Shown: positions 46,564 to 60,369 of the stretch, piece after piece
Layout of the letters: each line of letters opens with the position of its first letter
Position numbering within the stretch: position 1 is the first letter of the stretch
Assembly: GCA_022749755.1 (NCBI GenBank)
Contig: CM040442.1
Span: 11,320,457 to 11,384,456 of the forward strand
Direction: 5' to 3'
DNA: 64,000 bases
Source of the DNA: Azadirachta indica
Lineage: Eukaryota > Streptophyta > Magnoliopsida > Sapindales > Meliaceae
Program-made: the position numbers and the translations under genes
The notes under the pieces: model-generated
Told to the model about the DNA's origin: nothing
Databases searched by the model: none
What the model saw: only the letters and a program-made list of their open reading frames with translations

Positions 46564-49500
46564 TTCTGTATGCTTCGAAAAATTATCAAAGATACTCTGA
46601 TCAATTAATAGATTGTACTTTTTAATAATGTTATATTAAATTGTGTTTAAACTATAGACAATTTAATAAATGTGTAATTGAGTGTACTTAATGATGTTTA
46701 TCTATTAATAAATTAAGAATATTATTTAAATTTTTAAAATTAATATATAGTTTTAAGTATAATAATTATGTTAGCACGTTCATAAAGCTTAGGATCATTT
46801 TGTTATATATAGTTGAAGTTTATTTTGTTTCTTATTAAAAAATTAACTTTAAAAATTCATTTTCATATTATTTATTGCAAGTATAAATAAAAAATAAATT
46901 AAACGTGCATAATTCTTTTATAATTTTTATAGTTCATAGTCATTTTAAGTAATTTGCACAATTACTAATGTCGTATTAATTTGATAATTTTAATGTTTAA
47001 TATATTAAAAGAAACACAAGCTGATATAATAATATTTCATTGCTTTAAAATTTTTTGATAAAGACAATGTCTACATCAACTGATATCATCGGTAGATGTT
47101 ATAAGATTTTAGAAATATCATTTAAAATTGAAAAGGTGCGAACATTAAAGTTAGATTGTATTTCAAAGTCAACTTAACCATGAAAATATATATACAATTA
47201 AAGTTATAAATTTTGGATTAAAAAAAAAGAATTCACTTTAATTAAGAATTTTATATTAAAAATAAATTTTATTCAAACATAATGTCATTTTCATTGTATT
47301 TTAATAAATCAATAATTTTCTTGTTGATTATTCTTTTAATAAAAATTGATCAACAAGGCAAAGCTTTAATTTAAGAATGAGAAATGTGAATATTAATCAA
47401 ACTTTTAATGAATATTAACAATATTAATTTATTTTGTTTGTCTCTATTTTACATAAATGTCTCTATTATATTTATATAAGTTTATTTTATTGATATATTA
47501 CAAGAAATTAAAATATTAATTTTGACAAACTTTCCATGGTTACAAAAGAACAGACATTATCAAGCTAATTTTTCTTTAAAATTTCAAATAAGCAAGTAAA
47601 ATTATTAATATTAGAGCAACAATTAAAAGATAGTTCAAATTGTGTTTTTATAACACTTATATTCAAATAAAAATCTGAACAGTGACAATTTTTGATCCAC
47701 TATCATCCGTTTGGATCACCATAGACATCATTGAAGTCCTTGTTGAACCTTTTTATGCAATAGTATAATAATATCAACGTTTGAACAACTGTTCACTATA
47801 AATTTGAAGCTAAATTCTTTGGTACTGAAATTTCAACTTCAAATTTATGGAAAATAGTTGGTCAAACGACAATAATGATAGTACCATTACTTAAATTGTT
47901 CAATAAAAATTTTAATAATATCTACAATGATTTAAGCAGAGGACGTTCGACGACGATTAATGATGGTCAATGGTGGTCGACAGTGGTTAACGGTGGTAGT
48001 CAACTTATTTGTAAGTTACCTACTAGAAAAACAATACATATTATAGTAACGTGTACATATATTATAATTATGTGAAATTATTTAATTGCCCTAAAAAAGT
48101 AATGGATTTTTTTTTTTTAATGAAACTAACGGGGTAAGGGGTATTAGGATATTTGACAAACAGTAAGAAGGTAATGTGATATTAAATCAAATAATAAGGA
48201 ATATTGGGCATTCTCTCTTTAATTAGTATGTACATGTATATAAACCTGTCAACTAAAGATTTTTGAATCAATCATGTAAGAGATATTAACCAAATGATAA
48301 TTGTTGTCTATTTATTTTTATTTAATGTAATTCAATTTAATAATTTAGATATATCAATAAAATTAGAGTTACAGTTTTAATTCAAAAATATATATTTTAG
48401 ATGTTAAAATTATAAAATAAACACATTATTCACATTGTAGAATCATTCAAATGTAATTAGTTTAAATTTATTGAAATTTGCAATAGCATATAATTTCATG
48501 ATTCAATATTGAAAATAATGACTAGATTTATAGCACAATCTCTATCCTTCTAAGCTTCAGTTGGTAAACGAAGAAGAGTACAGTTTGAACAAAATATATG
48601 AGAAGTTAATAAAGAATAATTTACATTAAGATTAAATTGCAAGGCTTACCTCGAAGCACGCCTTATTTTGGTTTCAAACTTTCAATTTTATTATTAATAA
48701 GAGAAATAACATCTGCACCCTCAATTTATTATGTAAATAACATCTATACTTTCACTTCCAAAATAATTATTAAACATATCTATTTCTTTACTTTTTTTTA
48801 TTCCAGTTAATAATTAAAAGGGTGTAATAGTCTTATGAATAATAAATAATAAGTAAGAGATAATTTAAAGAGTATGATTGTTCCTACAAATATATAATTT
48901 AAATAGAGATAATAATTAAATAAATAATAATTTTTTTAAAAAATATATCAATCAAATAAAATACAAATAGTAGAATCATTTTTGTGCCTCCACTACCGCC
49001 ATCAATTTGTGGCTGTCATGTAAATACAGTTCTTTGAAAATATAATGGTCTCTCCTACGCCGGTCAACAACACAGTTTGACAAATCTAATTTTATTATTA
49101 TTTTATTATTTTATCCATCAAGATATATCAAAAGAACGTTTACTCAATTTAGTTTTTTATATTTAAAAAAAATTAGATAATTATTGATTTGAGCATTCTA
49201 TGATACTAAGATTCTTTATCCTAGTACCAATAATCCATTTATTTTAACTTTTAAATTTAAAAGAAAATTTTGAATCATTCATTTTATATAATAATAATTA
49301 ACCTATTAATCAAATTATATATAAAATTTACCTACTATTAAGATAAAAAGTTTTTTTTTTATTATTTTATTTTTAATATATTAAAGTTATTTTGTTATAA
49401 TTTTTTAAAAATATATTTCAAATATAAATTCATATATTATAATTAAAATTTAATGTTAAACAATATGTTATGCATATTAAGAATAATCTATTTAAAAAAT

Positions 49501-51994
49501 ATTAATTTAAATATTATCAAAATTGCTAGTCTTTCTTTATTTTTCTAAAAAGTTATTAGTAATAAAATAGATTATGAGAACTCAAAAATCAATATTAAAA
49601 AATATGACACATAGTCTATTACTTATAATGATTGTGGTCATGTGATTTGATGAAAAACATATGTTGATTTGAAGATGTAAACATGATTGTAATAGTGAAG
49701 AATTAATACTATAATAAAATAACTCTATAATTAATATCACATTACTTAAAAAGAAAAAGAAATGAGAATATCTTAAAATCGATAAATTGTGAGTAAAAAA
49801 GGCATATAGGTAAATGTATAAATATAAATAAGGAATTTTAAAAAGGATAATTAGGTACAATAAAATATAAATTATTATAATTTTATAAAATCAATATTAA
49901 TTGTGATGATTACAAAATTTAAAAAATTTTAATCACATAGAATACAAATTTAATATGGCATAACCAGAATGTTATAATTAAATTACAGACACTATTATTT
50001 ATAGAATGATACTTTATCTAATATCATGCAGTTATAAAAAAATAATGAGAAAAAATTGATCATTACATATGTAAAATTAAATTATTAAAATATTAAAATC
50101 GAAATAATTTAAAAATATCTTAAAATAATGTAGTAATTTTTTGTTCTGAAACTAATAGAATTCACTAGAACGTATCAAATAGGACAGAGTTATATTAAAT
50201 AAATTAACTTTAATCAAACGTAGCAAAATCCTACCCAAATGACATTTGAAATTAAAAAAAAGTACATTCCTTCTATCACTTATCACTTTGCTCTTTATTG
50301 CATCTTCACTAACAAGAAACATGTATAAGAAGCTAAAGCTGTCTCAAATTTTATATCTACTTTTTTCTATTTATAGCTGCCTTGTACAAAGAATTGTAGA
50401 TGAAAGCGGACTTTTCAATATTGGAACTAGGAATTAGTTTTTCTCCGCTCTCGAAATGCTTTCCCATTGATACTAATCAGCCCCGCAATCGTTCTATATA
50501 CACCCCATTTCCGAGTCCAAAAAGGTGAAGCACTTTTTAGAACAAAAGTGAGATATACCTAAAAGGGTTTGGGTGGTGGTTGGTTTACAAATAAAAGCGG
50601 TGCATTTAGAACAATACGTATTTCTTTATCATTATAACATTGACCCAAAAAATATTTTAAAAATATTTTTCTACGTTTTTGCAGTAAAAAAATAAGTGAA
50701 TTCTACAATGTCATAAAAATCTAAAATTGGACATCTTCCAAATTTATTAGATATATATAAAAAATTAAAATTGTAACAACCCTGTCACTATAAAGAAATA
50801 GGTTTTTCTTAGACATATTTTTTAATATTAATATTAATTAATTTATATTTTAAAAAATGTGAACATCAAAACTTAAAAATGATTGGTTTATATATAAATT
50901 ACTCGAAAAATTATTAAATTTGTATCTTTAAATATTATAACACAACTACCACCTATATCTCTTTTCTTAATCAAGAAGTTTGCTTTTTTTTTGGATTTTA
51001 TCATAAGAGAATGTTTTGTTAATATGTGTTGATAATCACATTATGACATATGATTAAAAAAGAAATAATATATCAGTTATTTTATGACACGTTAATTAAT
51101 TTATTAATATGCAACTATTTCATTACTAATTAATTATATCTTATCACTTGACGTTTATTACAACCTAAACATAAATACTGACAATTTTTCAATTGTGGTC
51201 CTAATTATTTGTTTTCTTCACAGGACAAGTCATGCTTATAAAGAAACAAAAATTTCACTCATCTTTAATCAAATGTTTTAAATTTTAATAATTTTTGTTT
51301 TTGTGTCTAATATATTAATATGGCTTACAATATAAATATTTTTTATTTTCAAATTGCATTGGTTTATTTGATAATTACGAGAAAAAATAACAGGAAGAAC
51401 AAAAATTAAATAATGTCAAGTATTGTTAATTAATAAATTGACTTTTCATATTTTGTATTAATTTTTTTAAAGATAAACTTTTTTAAAATATTTTTATGAC
51501 ATCAATTAAACATGTTTCTCACTTGTTTGAGGTTCAAAGTAATTAAGAACAATTTTTCAGAAACAAAAAGTCAAAAATCAAAGGGTCTTTAACAATATAG
51601 CAATAAATTGTTCTCAACCATTTTTTTTAAAAATTTTTTTAAAAAGTTTTGTGATTGGATCAATTTATTTGTGATGTAAACTCAAACTGCCAACAATAAT
51701 ACGGTGGATTATGTTTATTGGCTAGAAACTTCCTGGAATAAGGATATATCATATTATCAAATCATGTTACGTTGATTTTATCTTTTTTACACTTTTACCC
51801 ACACTAAAATTTTATTATCAAATAATTCTATCTTTTCAAAAATTTAACATATTCATTTCAATCAAATAACATCTCCAGAAATAGATATATTCTTCTCATA
51901 AATTCTCAACTTATGTGATATCATGTAATATATAACAAAAATATATCTACATATGCGTATTTCTAATAATACTAAAATTTGAGATATTACAATC
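46564..51994. other. AT-rich intergenic DNA, no gene seen
   Basis: Over 5 kb without a supportable gene. Open frames up to about 90 codons occur, but they are AT-driven and resemble no protein. A slightly GC-richer patch at about 50430-50530 could not be assigned. Confidence 0.45.
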
Positions 51995-52077
51995 ACCTAC
52001 TCTTAACACGAACAAGAAAAGGCAAACTAATTAAAATAGATACTTGAAACAAGACTCTAATAAGACACTTAAAGCTC
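51995..52077 (+). repeat. Dispersed repeat, copy 2
   Basis: Similar over roughly 83 bp to 17552-17635, same orientation, sharing AACAAGAAAAG, CAAACTAA, AAAATAGAT and AAACAAGACTCTAATA words. Confidence 0.65.
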
Positions 52078-53063
52078 ATTATGGAAAGATTAACAATACC
52101 TTAAATAAAGATTATTGACTTGTTCTAATTTTAAAAACAAAAAAAAATTGAATGTTTCAAAGTTCGAACACTAGACTTTTACAGAGACTAACAACAGCTT
52201 ATCATTGCACCGCTTATGTTTAAAAATTAAAATTTGTTGATATAATTACCTACCTAAGAATATATATTTAATTTATATTTTGTAAAATGTTATTTTAAAA
52301 TAGTAATATTAATATAATAATTTTATAATATAAGGCAATTCAAATATACCAATAATAATATTTATGATTATTATTCTTAATCTAGCAGTAGTTTTATCTT
52401 TAAAAATTATTTAAAATAAGCTTAGAACTATTATTTTCTTTATAATTATTTGTGATGTAAACTCAAATTGCCAACAATAATTATTTTAGTAAATTTAAAT
52501 TTAAATTTTTTTATCAAGAAATAAATTTAAATTTTTTTAAGATTGATTAAATTCAAGATATGTAAATAATTATTTTAGTAAATTTCTTTTTTTGAGGACT
52601 TGTTGGATTAAAATGAAAGTTACATAACTTTTATAATCATTTAGTAAATAAAATAGATACGTATGTAATTATCAAACAAAATTTGAAAACAGGGAATTAG
52701 GGCGGGTCGGGGCAAAAGGCACCGTCTCCATCCTCACCCTGATTTTCAGTTTTTCATCCCCGATTTCCGACCCCACGAGAAAAATTGTCATTCCTAATAT
52801 GTACAATGTTAGTTGTAATTTTACTCTTCTACAAAATCAAAAGTAGAACAAGTAGTATGCACAATGTTAGTGAGAGACTTGCATGAAGATATTGATATTA
52901 TTTTTATATAATTAATATTTTCTAAGATAATCATATACCAAACATAATATTTTATTAAATTTTATTCAATATAGTACAACATAGTATAATCTATTATAAC
53001 CTATTAAATTTTAATACAGATTAGTGCAATGCGCCAAACATATCCATAAGATACTAGCTTTTA
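52078..53063. other. AT-rich intergenic DNA
   Basis: No gene. A short GC-rich island at about 52690-52780 (GGGCGGGTCGGGGC, then CATCCCCGATTTCCGACCCC) resembles compact pieces of plant transposon ends, but no element could be outlined. Confidence 0.4.
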
Positions 53064-53072
53064 ATATTTTAT

Positions 53073-53260
53073 GGTAGAGAACAAATATACCTCTTTTTTA
53101 AAAATAAGCATCAATCACACATCAAATTGAAAATAGCATCAATGAGATTCTTTCTATTAGGGTGTGAAAATTTTAACAAAAAAGATTTCATTGACACTTA
53201 TTTTAATTTAAGATGTGGTTCACATTTATTTTTAAAAATGGGTGTGCTTGTTCTTTACCC
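53073..53260. mobile_element. 188-bp Mutator-like MITE
   Basis: A small foldback element. The left arm starts GGTAGAGAACAAATATACC, and the right arm read backwards starts GGGTAAAGAACAAGCACACC. The arms stay complementary through almost the whole element (AAAAATAAGCATCAATCACA against the reverse of the 53180-53240 part). The 9-bp target duplication ATATTTTAT is exact at 53064-53072 and 53261-53269, the length typical of Mutator-like elements. It has no coding capacity. Confidence 0.85.
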
Positions 53261-53424
53261 ATATTTTATTATTATTGGAATTTAATTTTGGGGGTATTTT
53301 AATAATTGTGTACAAATCGTATATATTATGGGGGAGGTTTGTGTTCTTTTTCACAGATTATTAAATTGAGATTTTCACAAACCTAGATACGTGGAAATAC
53401 CCCTCCAATAAAATTCTGAATCTC

Positions 53425-53607
53425 TGCAATGACCCATCCTATTTCGCCCCTACTAGAGCTTACAATTGAACTAAATTTACGATATTAAGCGCATCTGACT
53501 CTACAATTAAAGGTTGGATGCTTGAAGTGCATTCTATTCTTAATCTAGAAAATTTGTCAAAGCTTATGCACATTCCAGTTTGCTTAGCATATCAACTTTT
53601 GAGAGGT
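53425..53607 (+). other. Possible orphan exon
   Basis: An unusually protein-like frame: KFTILSASDSTIKGWMLEVH, then SILNLENLSKLMHIPVCLAY and QLLRG ahead of a GGTACTC donor-like site. It is GC-richer than its flanks. Upstream, MTHPISPLLELTIEL is in a neighbouring frame. I do not recognise the family and found no convincing second exon, so this may be a captured or decayed exon. Confidence 0.25.
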
Positions 53608-54874
53608 ACTCTTTTGTTTTATGATGTTTGTAGTGTTCTTGTTTTGTGATTAGATAGAGATTTTGATTAACAGCATTGCATGTAATGTGATAACAAAAGA
53701 AAATGAATGATAACTTGTGAGATAATGTTTGTCTTTCTTGTCAGATTATGAGCAATTCTTGTGAAGCAATTAGAGAACTGGTTTCTTTGATCTGGATATG
53801 AAACTTGGATCATATTTGCTATGATTACGTACTTGTTCTGAATTTACTTGGTACTGGATATTATTATATAAATTTCTTATCAAACTTTCTGGAAGTGCTT
53901 TCTCCTCAATTGTAGAAAACATAAAAAGAAAGTTTATGCAAATTTATGTAAGTTTATATTTTTAATTTTATGTATTATAGATAATATTTTATTTAAAACA
54001 TTTATTATATTATTTTTAACATATTAGATTAGATTTTGGTAAATTGTCAATGGAAATTCATAATCCGATTTATTGTAAATAAATATAAAATTTTAAAATC
54101 TAACCATATCCATTAATCTACTAAACCTATTAAAAATAGATTGAATAAAATCAAATTGAATGAATGGAATTAAATTTTGTTATTTCTCTTATTTATTTTT
54201 TATCTTTTAAAAAGATTAAGAAAGATACAATAATGCTTATGTATGGATTCTTTTTCTTATTCCTACAATAAATTTATATTAATTTCAATTTTTTTTTTTG
54301 TGTCAAATCATAAAAGGGGAACCTACCTATTTTTATATAAATTATTTAATAAATTTTATTCCAAATACATATAAAGTAATTGGCTCATGAAGACCATAAT
54401 CAATGTAAAGTGATTGATCCCTTATCTACGCCCAGGTTATCGTTTGAGCTACACTACTTTTTATTATTACTGCATGTTATGTAACTTCTTTTGTCAGCGA
54501 ACGGTGGGGAGGAATCTTTTGACCCGAAAGCCCATTTCATCTCTATTTTGGCCTCTTCCTCTACCTTTTTTCTTTTTTTTTTTTTAAAAGAAGCCTCATC
54601 TTCTAAAGAACTGCGTCTCTCTCTCACTCTGTCTCTCTCTTTTCCAGTTCACAGTAACATTTTTTTGGGCTATTCATCTACTTCAGAAACTCTCTTCCTT
54701 TCTTAATTGACAGCAACAGGTATGTTTTTGTATAAATATATATAAGCATTTCTTTTAATAGATTTTGTATTTATGTAATTTGTTAAATTGATCGTGTGAT
54801 TATAAGGTACGAGATTTGAATATATTTTAATTTTTATTTTATATATATAACTCATGATATACAACATATGATGC
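53608..54874. other. Non-coding DNA with a CT-rich leader-like tract
   Basis: No gene is supported. About 54490-54720 is GC-richer and CT-rich (CTCTCTCTCACTCTGTCTCT). It looks like a 5' leader, followed by an intron-like GTATG at 54720, but no coding exon follows before the transposon at 54885. Confidence 0.35.
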
Positions 54875-55071
54875 TTATATTTTAGAAAAATTTTTTGAAA
54901 TAGTCTTAAATTATTTCGAGTTTACATAAATAATTCTTGTATAAAAATTTTATTAAATTAAGCTAAAATTTTTATTAAATTAGGCCTATTTTCGTGATGC
55001 ATTTGTCCGAAAATAGGTCCCTTTATAGACCCCTATTAAAGGAAAATATAATAAAGTAATTAATATATATA

Positions 55072-55435
55072 ATAAAATAATAATAAATAATATTATATAA
55101 AAAAAACTATTATTTAACAATAATATTAATAATAAATTAATAATTATATTTTTAATTATTCAATAATAATCAATAAAAATAATTAATAATAATATAATGG
55201 TAAATAATTAATAATAATAAATAATAGAGTAAAAATAATAAATAATAATTAATAATTAATAATAATGTGAGATGTAATAATAATAATTTATTAATAATAA
55301 TAAATAATTCATAATAATAATATAACATGTAATAATAATATTGATTAGTAATAATAATTATTACTAATAATATGAGATGCAATAAAAATAATTGATTAGG
55401 ATACTTAATAATAATAGTTATAATAATTGATTATT

Positions 55436-55466
<31 letters not shown>

Positions 55467-55485
55467 TACTAATAATAATAATATT
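55072..55485. repeat. AAT/ATT trinucleotide-rich array
   Basis: About 400 bp composed almost wholly of AATAAT, TTAATAAT and similar words, interrupted by a few GAGATG inserts. It lies inside the Mutator-like element at 54885-56542. Confidence 0.85.
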
Positions 55486-55743
55486 ATGTCTACTAAATTT
55501 GGGTCGTTAGAATTTCTTGCTATGGCAATAAGTCGAACTTTTCCATCAACGTATTTTTGAATACCATCAACAAGTGTTTCTCACGAATTATTGTAATGAA
55601 CAAAAAATGTTACTAAATCTTTTATACTTATGTAAATACATAACAATTCAATAATGTTATAATATAAAAACATATAAAAAAATGTAATGTTTACTTACTC
55701 AATATTCTTCCTAAGACCATTTTTCGGATAAGAGAAAAAATTT

Positions 55744-56015
55744 TCGGGTAAGGCAAAATTTGACCTTAATAGAAAAGTAGTTTTCGGATAAGGTCAAATT
55801 TTGCCTTATTCAACAAGTGGTTGTCTTACCCAAAAACTACTTTTTTTAGTAAGGCCATATTTTGCCTTACACTATAACCATTTTTAAGATAAGATAACAT
55901 TTTATCTTACCCGTAAAATGATTGCCTTAGCCATAAACTACTTTTTAGGTAAAGATAAATTTTGTCTTACCCAAAAAATAGTTTTAGGATTAGACAAAAT
56001 TTAGTTTTACTCGAA
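55744..56015. repeat. Palindrome array with ~100-bp higher-order unit
   Basis: Six near-palindromes of about 22 bp fit the pattern TAAGGCAAAATTTTGCCTTA. They start at about 55748, 55789, 55849, 55888, 55948 and 55988. Spacings alternate 41, 60, 39, 60 and 40 bp, so the true unit is about 100 bp with two palindromes each. The first two units close with AAAACTACTTTT and the third is cut short. It lies inside the Mutator-like element. Confidence 0.85.
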
Positions 56016-56552
56016 AAGTGAATTTAGGTGAAAAACTCATGACCTAAAATTAGCAATATCTTTATATCCTCAAATCAATCCTTATCTTTGCATTCATACA
56101 ACAATAAGTTAACTTAATTTAAACACTAAATTAATTATTTTCTACTATCTTAAGATTGAAATACAAATCCTAATTTGAGAAAGGAATGAATATTTTTAAT
56201 TCACACATAAAACACATACCTATATGGTGAAACAAATTACCTAATATAGGTGACCAACACTTTGCCGTTAAAACTACACTACTGCTGTACCGTCCACTAC
56301 CGTTGTTAGTAAGAGATATGAGTTTGAAAAGAGAAAAGTTTAATTTTATGAAAGTTTGAGTTTGTCAAAGTATAGAGTAATAAGAAAAGTAAAAAAAATG
56401 ACTTTTATAAAAATAAAATTAAAGTGGGTTATTGCGAGTAATTTAGTCCGAAAAATATATTTTAAATTAGATTGATAAAAGTTTTTTATAAGAGACTTTT
56501 ACGTAAACTCGAAAAAATTTAAGGTTATTTTAAAAAATTTTCTTATATTTTA

Positions 56553-59500
56553 TTATGTTGTTAATTTTTTTTGTTTAATATATTGTCTTTTTATTTTTTA
56601 TATATTTTTTTAGTCGTAATTCAATTGAAGATTTGATATTTATTAAAACTACCTTAAACTTCACAATATTAAATTCAAGCAGAAATAGAAATTTTTTTGA
56701 TGACAATGGATAGGTGAAAATACGTTACTGGTGTTCAAAATTTTTTAAAATTTAGGGAAGATCGTGCACATGATCAGAATACTATTTATTATCCTTGCCT
56801 AAGATATAGGAATTTGAATTACATCAGTATGTGATGTTGCATATTGGTTTTAGCCTCATGCCGAAAACTGATTGGGAGTGCTTGCCTCTGTCAATAATTG
56901 GGTATACTTTTTTAACAGATTTCATCAATATTTTATTATCTAGAGTGCGAAATTGATGATTGTGATTGTGCATGAAGTAGATAAAATGCTTAAACTTTAT
57001 TGCAGCTAGGTTCCAATTGACAGTGCTAATTATCACTTATCAACGCTTCAAAAATACTTATAGACATATATTTAACAATTTTAATAAAAAGTAGCTATTC
57101 AAATAAAATTAGCACTTAGAGCAATTTTTGAATTAGCGCATAATAGGATGTTTTATGAAATTAATACTTAAAATTTTTAAGTGAATAGCATTTCAATTTT
57201 AATAAAAGTATTGTGATTTCGAAAATATCTTAATACATTTTAAAAATTCTACCTTAAATTAACGAAAATTTTATCATTTCCAAAGTACTCTTAAATAATT
57301 TTAAAAATGTTAATCCTTATCCTATTTTTTTAATTAATTATTTTTTAAATTCTTAAATTTACAATTCTTTGTATGTTTTTTTAATAATAATCATGACACT
57401 AAATTGTAATATTATATATATATATTTATCAAATAAAAATATCATTTTTACTAAATAATTATTTTATTTTTAGTGTATTTATTATTATTAAAAATATTAA
57501 ATATAAAATATGACAAATACGTAGATACTTATTGTCTCTCTATTAAATTTTATATAATAATTAATTTAAAAATAATAGACTTTTAATTTATTTTTATAAT
57601 TTTTATTTTTATTTTTCAAAATATTAGTTTTTATTAAAAAATACTAATGCGTAGCATTAATTTATGCATTATTTGATTTAAAAAATATTATTAATTTTAT
57701 ATATTACTTAATTGAATAAAATTTCTGTTTTAGTAATTTGTTAATATTAAAGCACTTTTTAATTATAATTCCGATCACCTAATTTAGCACTAAATCTATA
57801 ACATAATTGCTTTCGATAACTATTAGGCAGACAGTACTTTTCTAAAAATTGTTAAAAAAATGTTAAAGAGTATAAGTACAAAGCATATTAATTTTTTGTA
57901 GCACACCTAAATGGATCCTTAGTTAAAAATAGGAATTTGGGGGGCATATATAAAAATATATATATATATATATATAATTAACAAAATAAAGAATATATGA
58001 GAAAGGAAAAACCAATATTGTAAACAGTAAAGGCACTGTATTAGAAAAAGTAAAATATAAAAATATTTTTTTAATTGGAATTTAAAAATAAATTATTAAC
58101 AAAATTGTTTACTAATTTGTTGGTCAAACCAAAAATATGACAAACATCAAAATTGTGAGGAAGCCACTAAATTAAAATAAAAATATAAAAAATTCAAAAA
58201 GAAAAACCATTAGACTAACTTTGTGTCTAATGGCTTTTATTAATGTTGTGAGATATCAGTGTTTTCTTTGCTTTAGTTTTAGTAGACATTTTTATGTTTT
58301 TCAATCATTATGATGAATTTATGGTTATTTCTATGTTTCACTTGTAAAGTATGACTTGAAGTTTCACACTTACAAAATTTAATGTTTGATGTTTTCTTAC
58401 CAAAATTGTTTGAATTTTGATCTTCATGAAAAGTAATAGGGCTATATAAATATGGCAATAATTTTCGCGTTTTTAAATAATAGTGATGAGGTGTGTGCAT
58501 TTCTTTTCTCTTTGTATTTGGTTATAATGGTTGTATTAAGATTGTGACATAGTTAATTTGCAAGTAGGTTTTGATACAATATTTTGTGTAGACATTTAGT
58601 TAGTCAAATTGCAAAAAAGGGGAACACATCATGATAGCTGAACAACGGGATCTTATGGTAAGGTTAATTTATTGGTTATGAAAATGGTAGTTTATATAAG
58701 CATATATTTACTTTTGCTTGTTTTGGTGTTCATGGAAGTTAGTTGTAGTTTAATTACTATGGTTTCACTACTGTCATTGTTAAATGTTAAAATGGACCGT
58801 GTTGCAATAAATGCTTATGATTTTTTCTTTTGATGATTAAACATTAACAATTATGCACTCACAATTGAATTAGATACTTAAATCGTAACTGTGCTATAGA
58901 TCTTTAATTTATAACATTTGGTGATTATGGGGTTTTTTCAATGAAATTATTTGGATTACACATTAGGTGCTGGGAACAATTGTTAACTATAATATACTTA
59001 TTTATTAGTATTGTATGTTTGTTCAGTAGAAAATAAGAATTTGTGTTGTTGACATGGATTTACACTAAGAGTCATCTTTCTATCATTATCTTTATGATGT
59101 TTGTAAACTAATTAAGGTATATACATGAATAAATAAACTAATAAACTGTTTAGGATACCCCAATAATATAATAGATTAAAATACGAATTCTTTGAGTTGT
59201 CTTTAGCTTTGAAATTGGTTTACAGGTTGAGAAATGCTATCATATTGGAGAAAAAGAATGTCCATGAATTTAGTTTTCCTATAGCTCCATAAGAAAAAAA
59301 AATCATTCCACATTAATTAATTGAACAAAGAAAAATCAAACCACATAAATCCCATCATTTCTGCTACATAGCATGGACATTTATCACAAATCATTGAATA
59401 ATTAAAAAATTATGCCAAAAATAATCCCGAAATCTCCATTTTCAGAGCAACATAAAGCAAGCTCTAAATTCCATTGTTCCCATCCAAACATGTAACACCT

Positions 59501-60369
59501 TCCCGATCTTAAAATCATTAGACCGAAGAGACATTGAAGAAAGCGAAACACAAATAAATCAAAAACAGAAATCCCAACAAGAAACCACTAAGAGCAAACT
59601 CTAAAATTAATAGTTGCTTTATAATATGCCTACAGTCAAGGGAGAAAACAAAAAAAAAATGAAAAATAAAATAGCTTCATCATCACTGATACAAAATGAA
59701 ATGAAATTTCTAATTAAATCACATATAAAGACAAAGATCAATTGAACAAAATCATACGTTAATAAACCAAGAATGAATATCAAATGATTGAATAAAAATT
59801 CGTCCACATCAATGAAACGACATCAAACAAAATCAAATTGATACTCAAACCATTGTTTACCTAGAAAAATATTTCAAATTTATGAAAAATCACAAATCAG
59901 TTCCATAGATCGAACACGTAAAAAACATATTCTTTGAATAATAAATTCAAAAAGAAATATAAACCAAAAAACAACAAAATTTCTATAAAAGTATAAAATA
60001 GAGAAGCCATAGATGAGCTTACTATTTTCGCAAGAAAATAGGAAGAGAAAACGAGGGAAAGTGAGAAAATCTAGGACTTAAAGAGAGGGAGGGAGAGATG
60101 TGTTAGCTTTGAAAATGCAAAAATAGAAATTAAAAGTAGGGAAAAGGACATTAAAATTTGATTTTTTTGATAAATTAGTCCTAATAATTTGAAAACTATT
60201 CATGAAAGCACTAACTTATTAGAAATTGCAAAGTCATAGAGACAAAATTGCAAGAATTTCAAAATGTGGAGATGAGCTATGCATGATGCAACGGCGCCAC
60301 CAGGTGGCGTGACGGCACCATGCACTCTGCCCATATTTTGAAACTTTCCTTAATTTAGGTATAACACTT
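56553..60369. other. AT-rich intergenic DNA, no gene seen
   Basis: No coding region is supported. About 57045-57900 may be a further MITE, because its two edges share TTTAACAATTTT and AAAAAGTA words in opposite orientation, but ends could not be fixed. A 9-bp perfect stem (CCATTAGAC/GTCTAATGG) lies at 58207-58233. TGTAACACC near 59491 recalls the start of some gypsy LTRs. A GC-rich inverted motif, GGCGCCACCAGGTGGCG, lies near 60293. Confidence 0.4.

Larger units (their letters stand above)
54885..56542. mobile_element. Mutator-like non-autonomous element with long TIRs
   Basis: A 1658-bp element flanked by the exact 10-bp target duplication TTATATTTTA (54875-54884 and 56543-56552), as expected of Mutator-like transposition. 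The left arm starts GAAAAATTTTTTGAAATAG, and the right arm read backwards starts GAAAATTTTTTAAAATAACC. Both continue with TCTTAAATT/CCTTAAATT, TTTCGAGTTTAC and an ATTAAATT-like stretch, giving TIRs of at least 110 bp. No transposase is present. The interior holds a hairpin at 54983-55020 (GGCCTATTTTCG with CCGAAAATAGGTCC), an AAT-rich array and a palindrome array. Confidence 0.9.

Noticed and set aside
55170..55382. Minus-strand open frame rich in Leu, Ile and Tyr
   Set aside because: It lies in the AAT/ATT array; such frames arise from the repeat itself.
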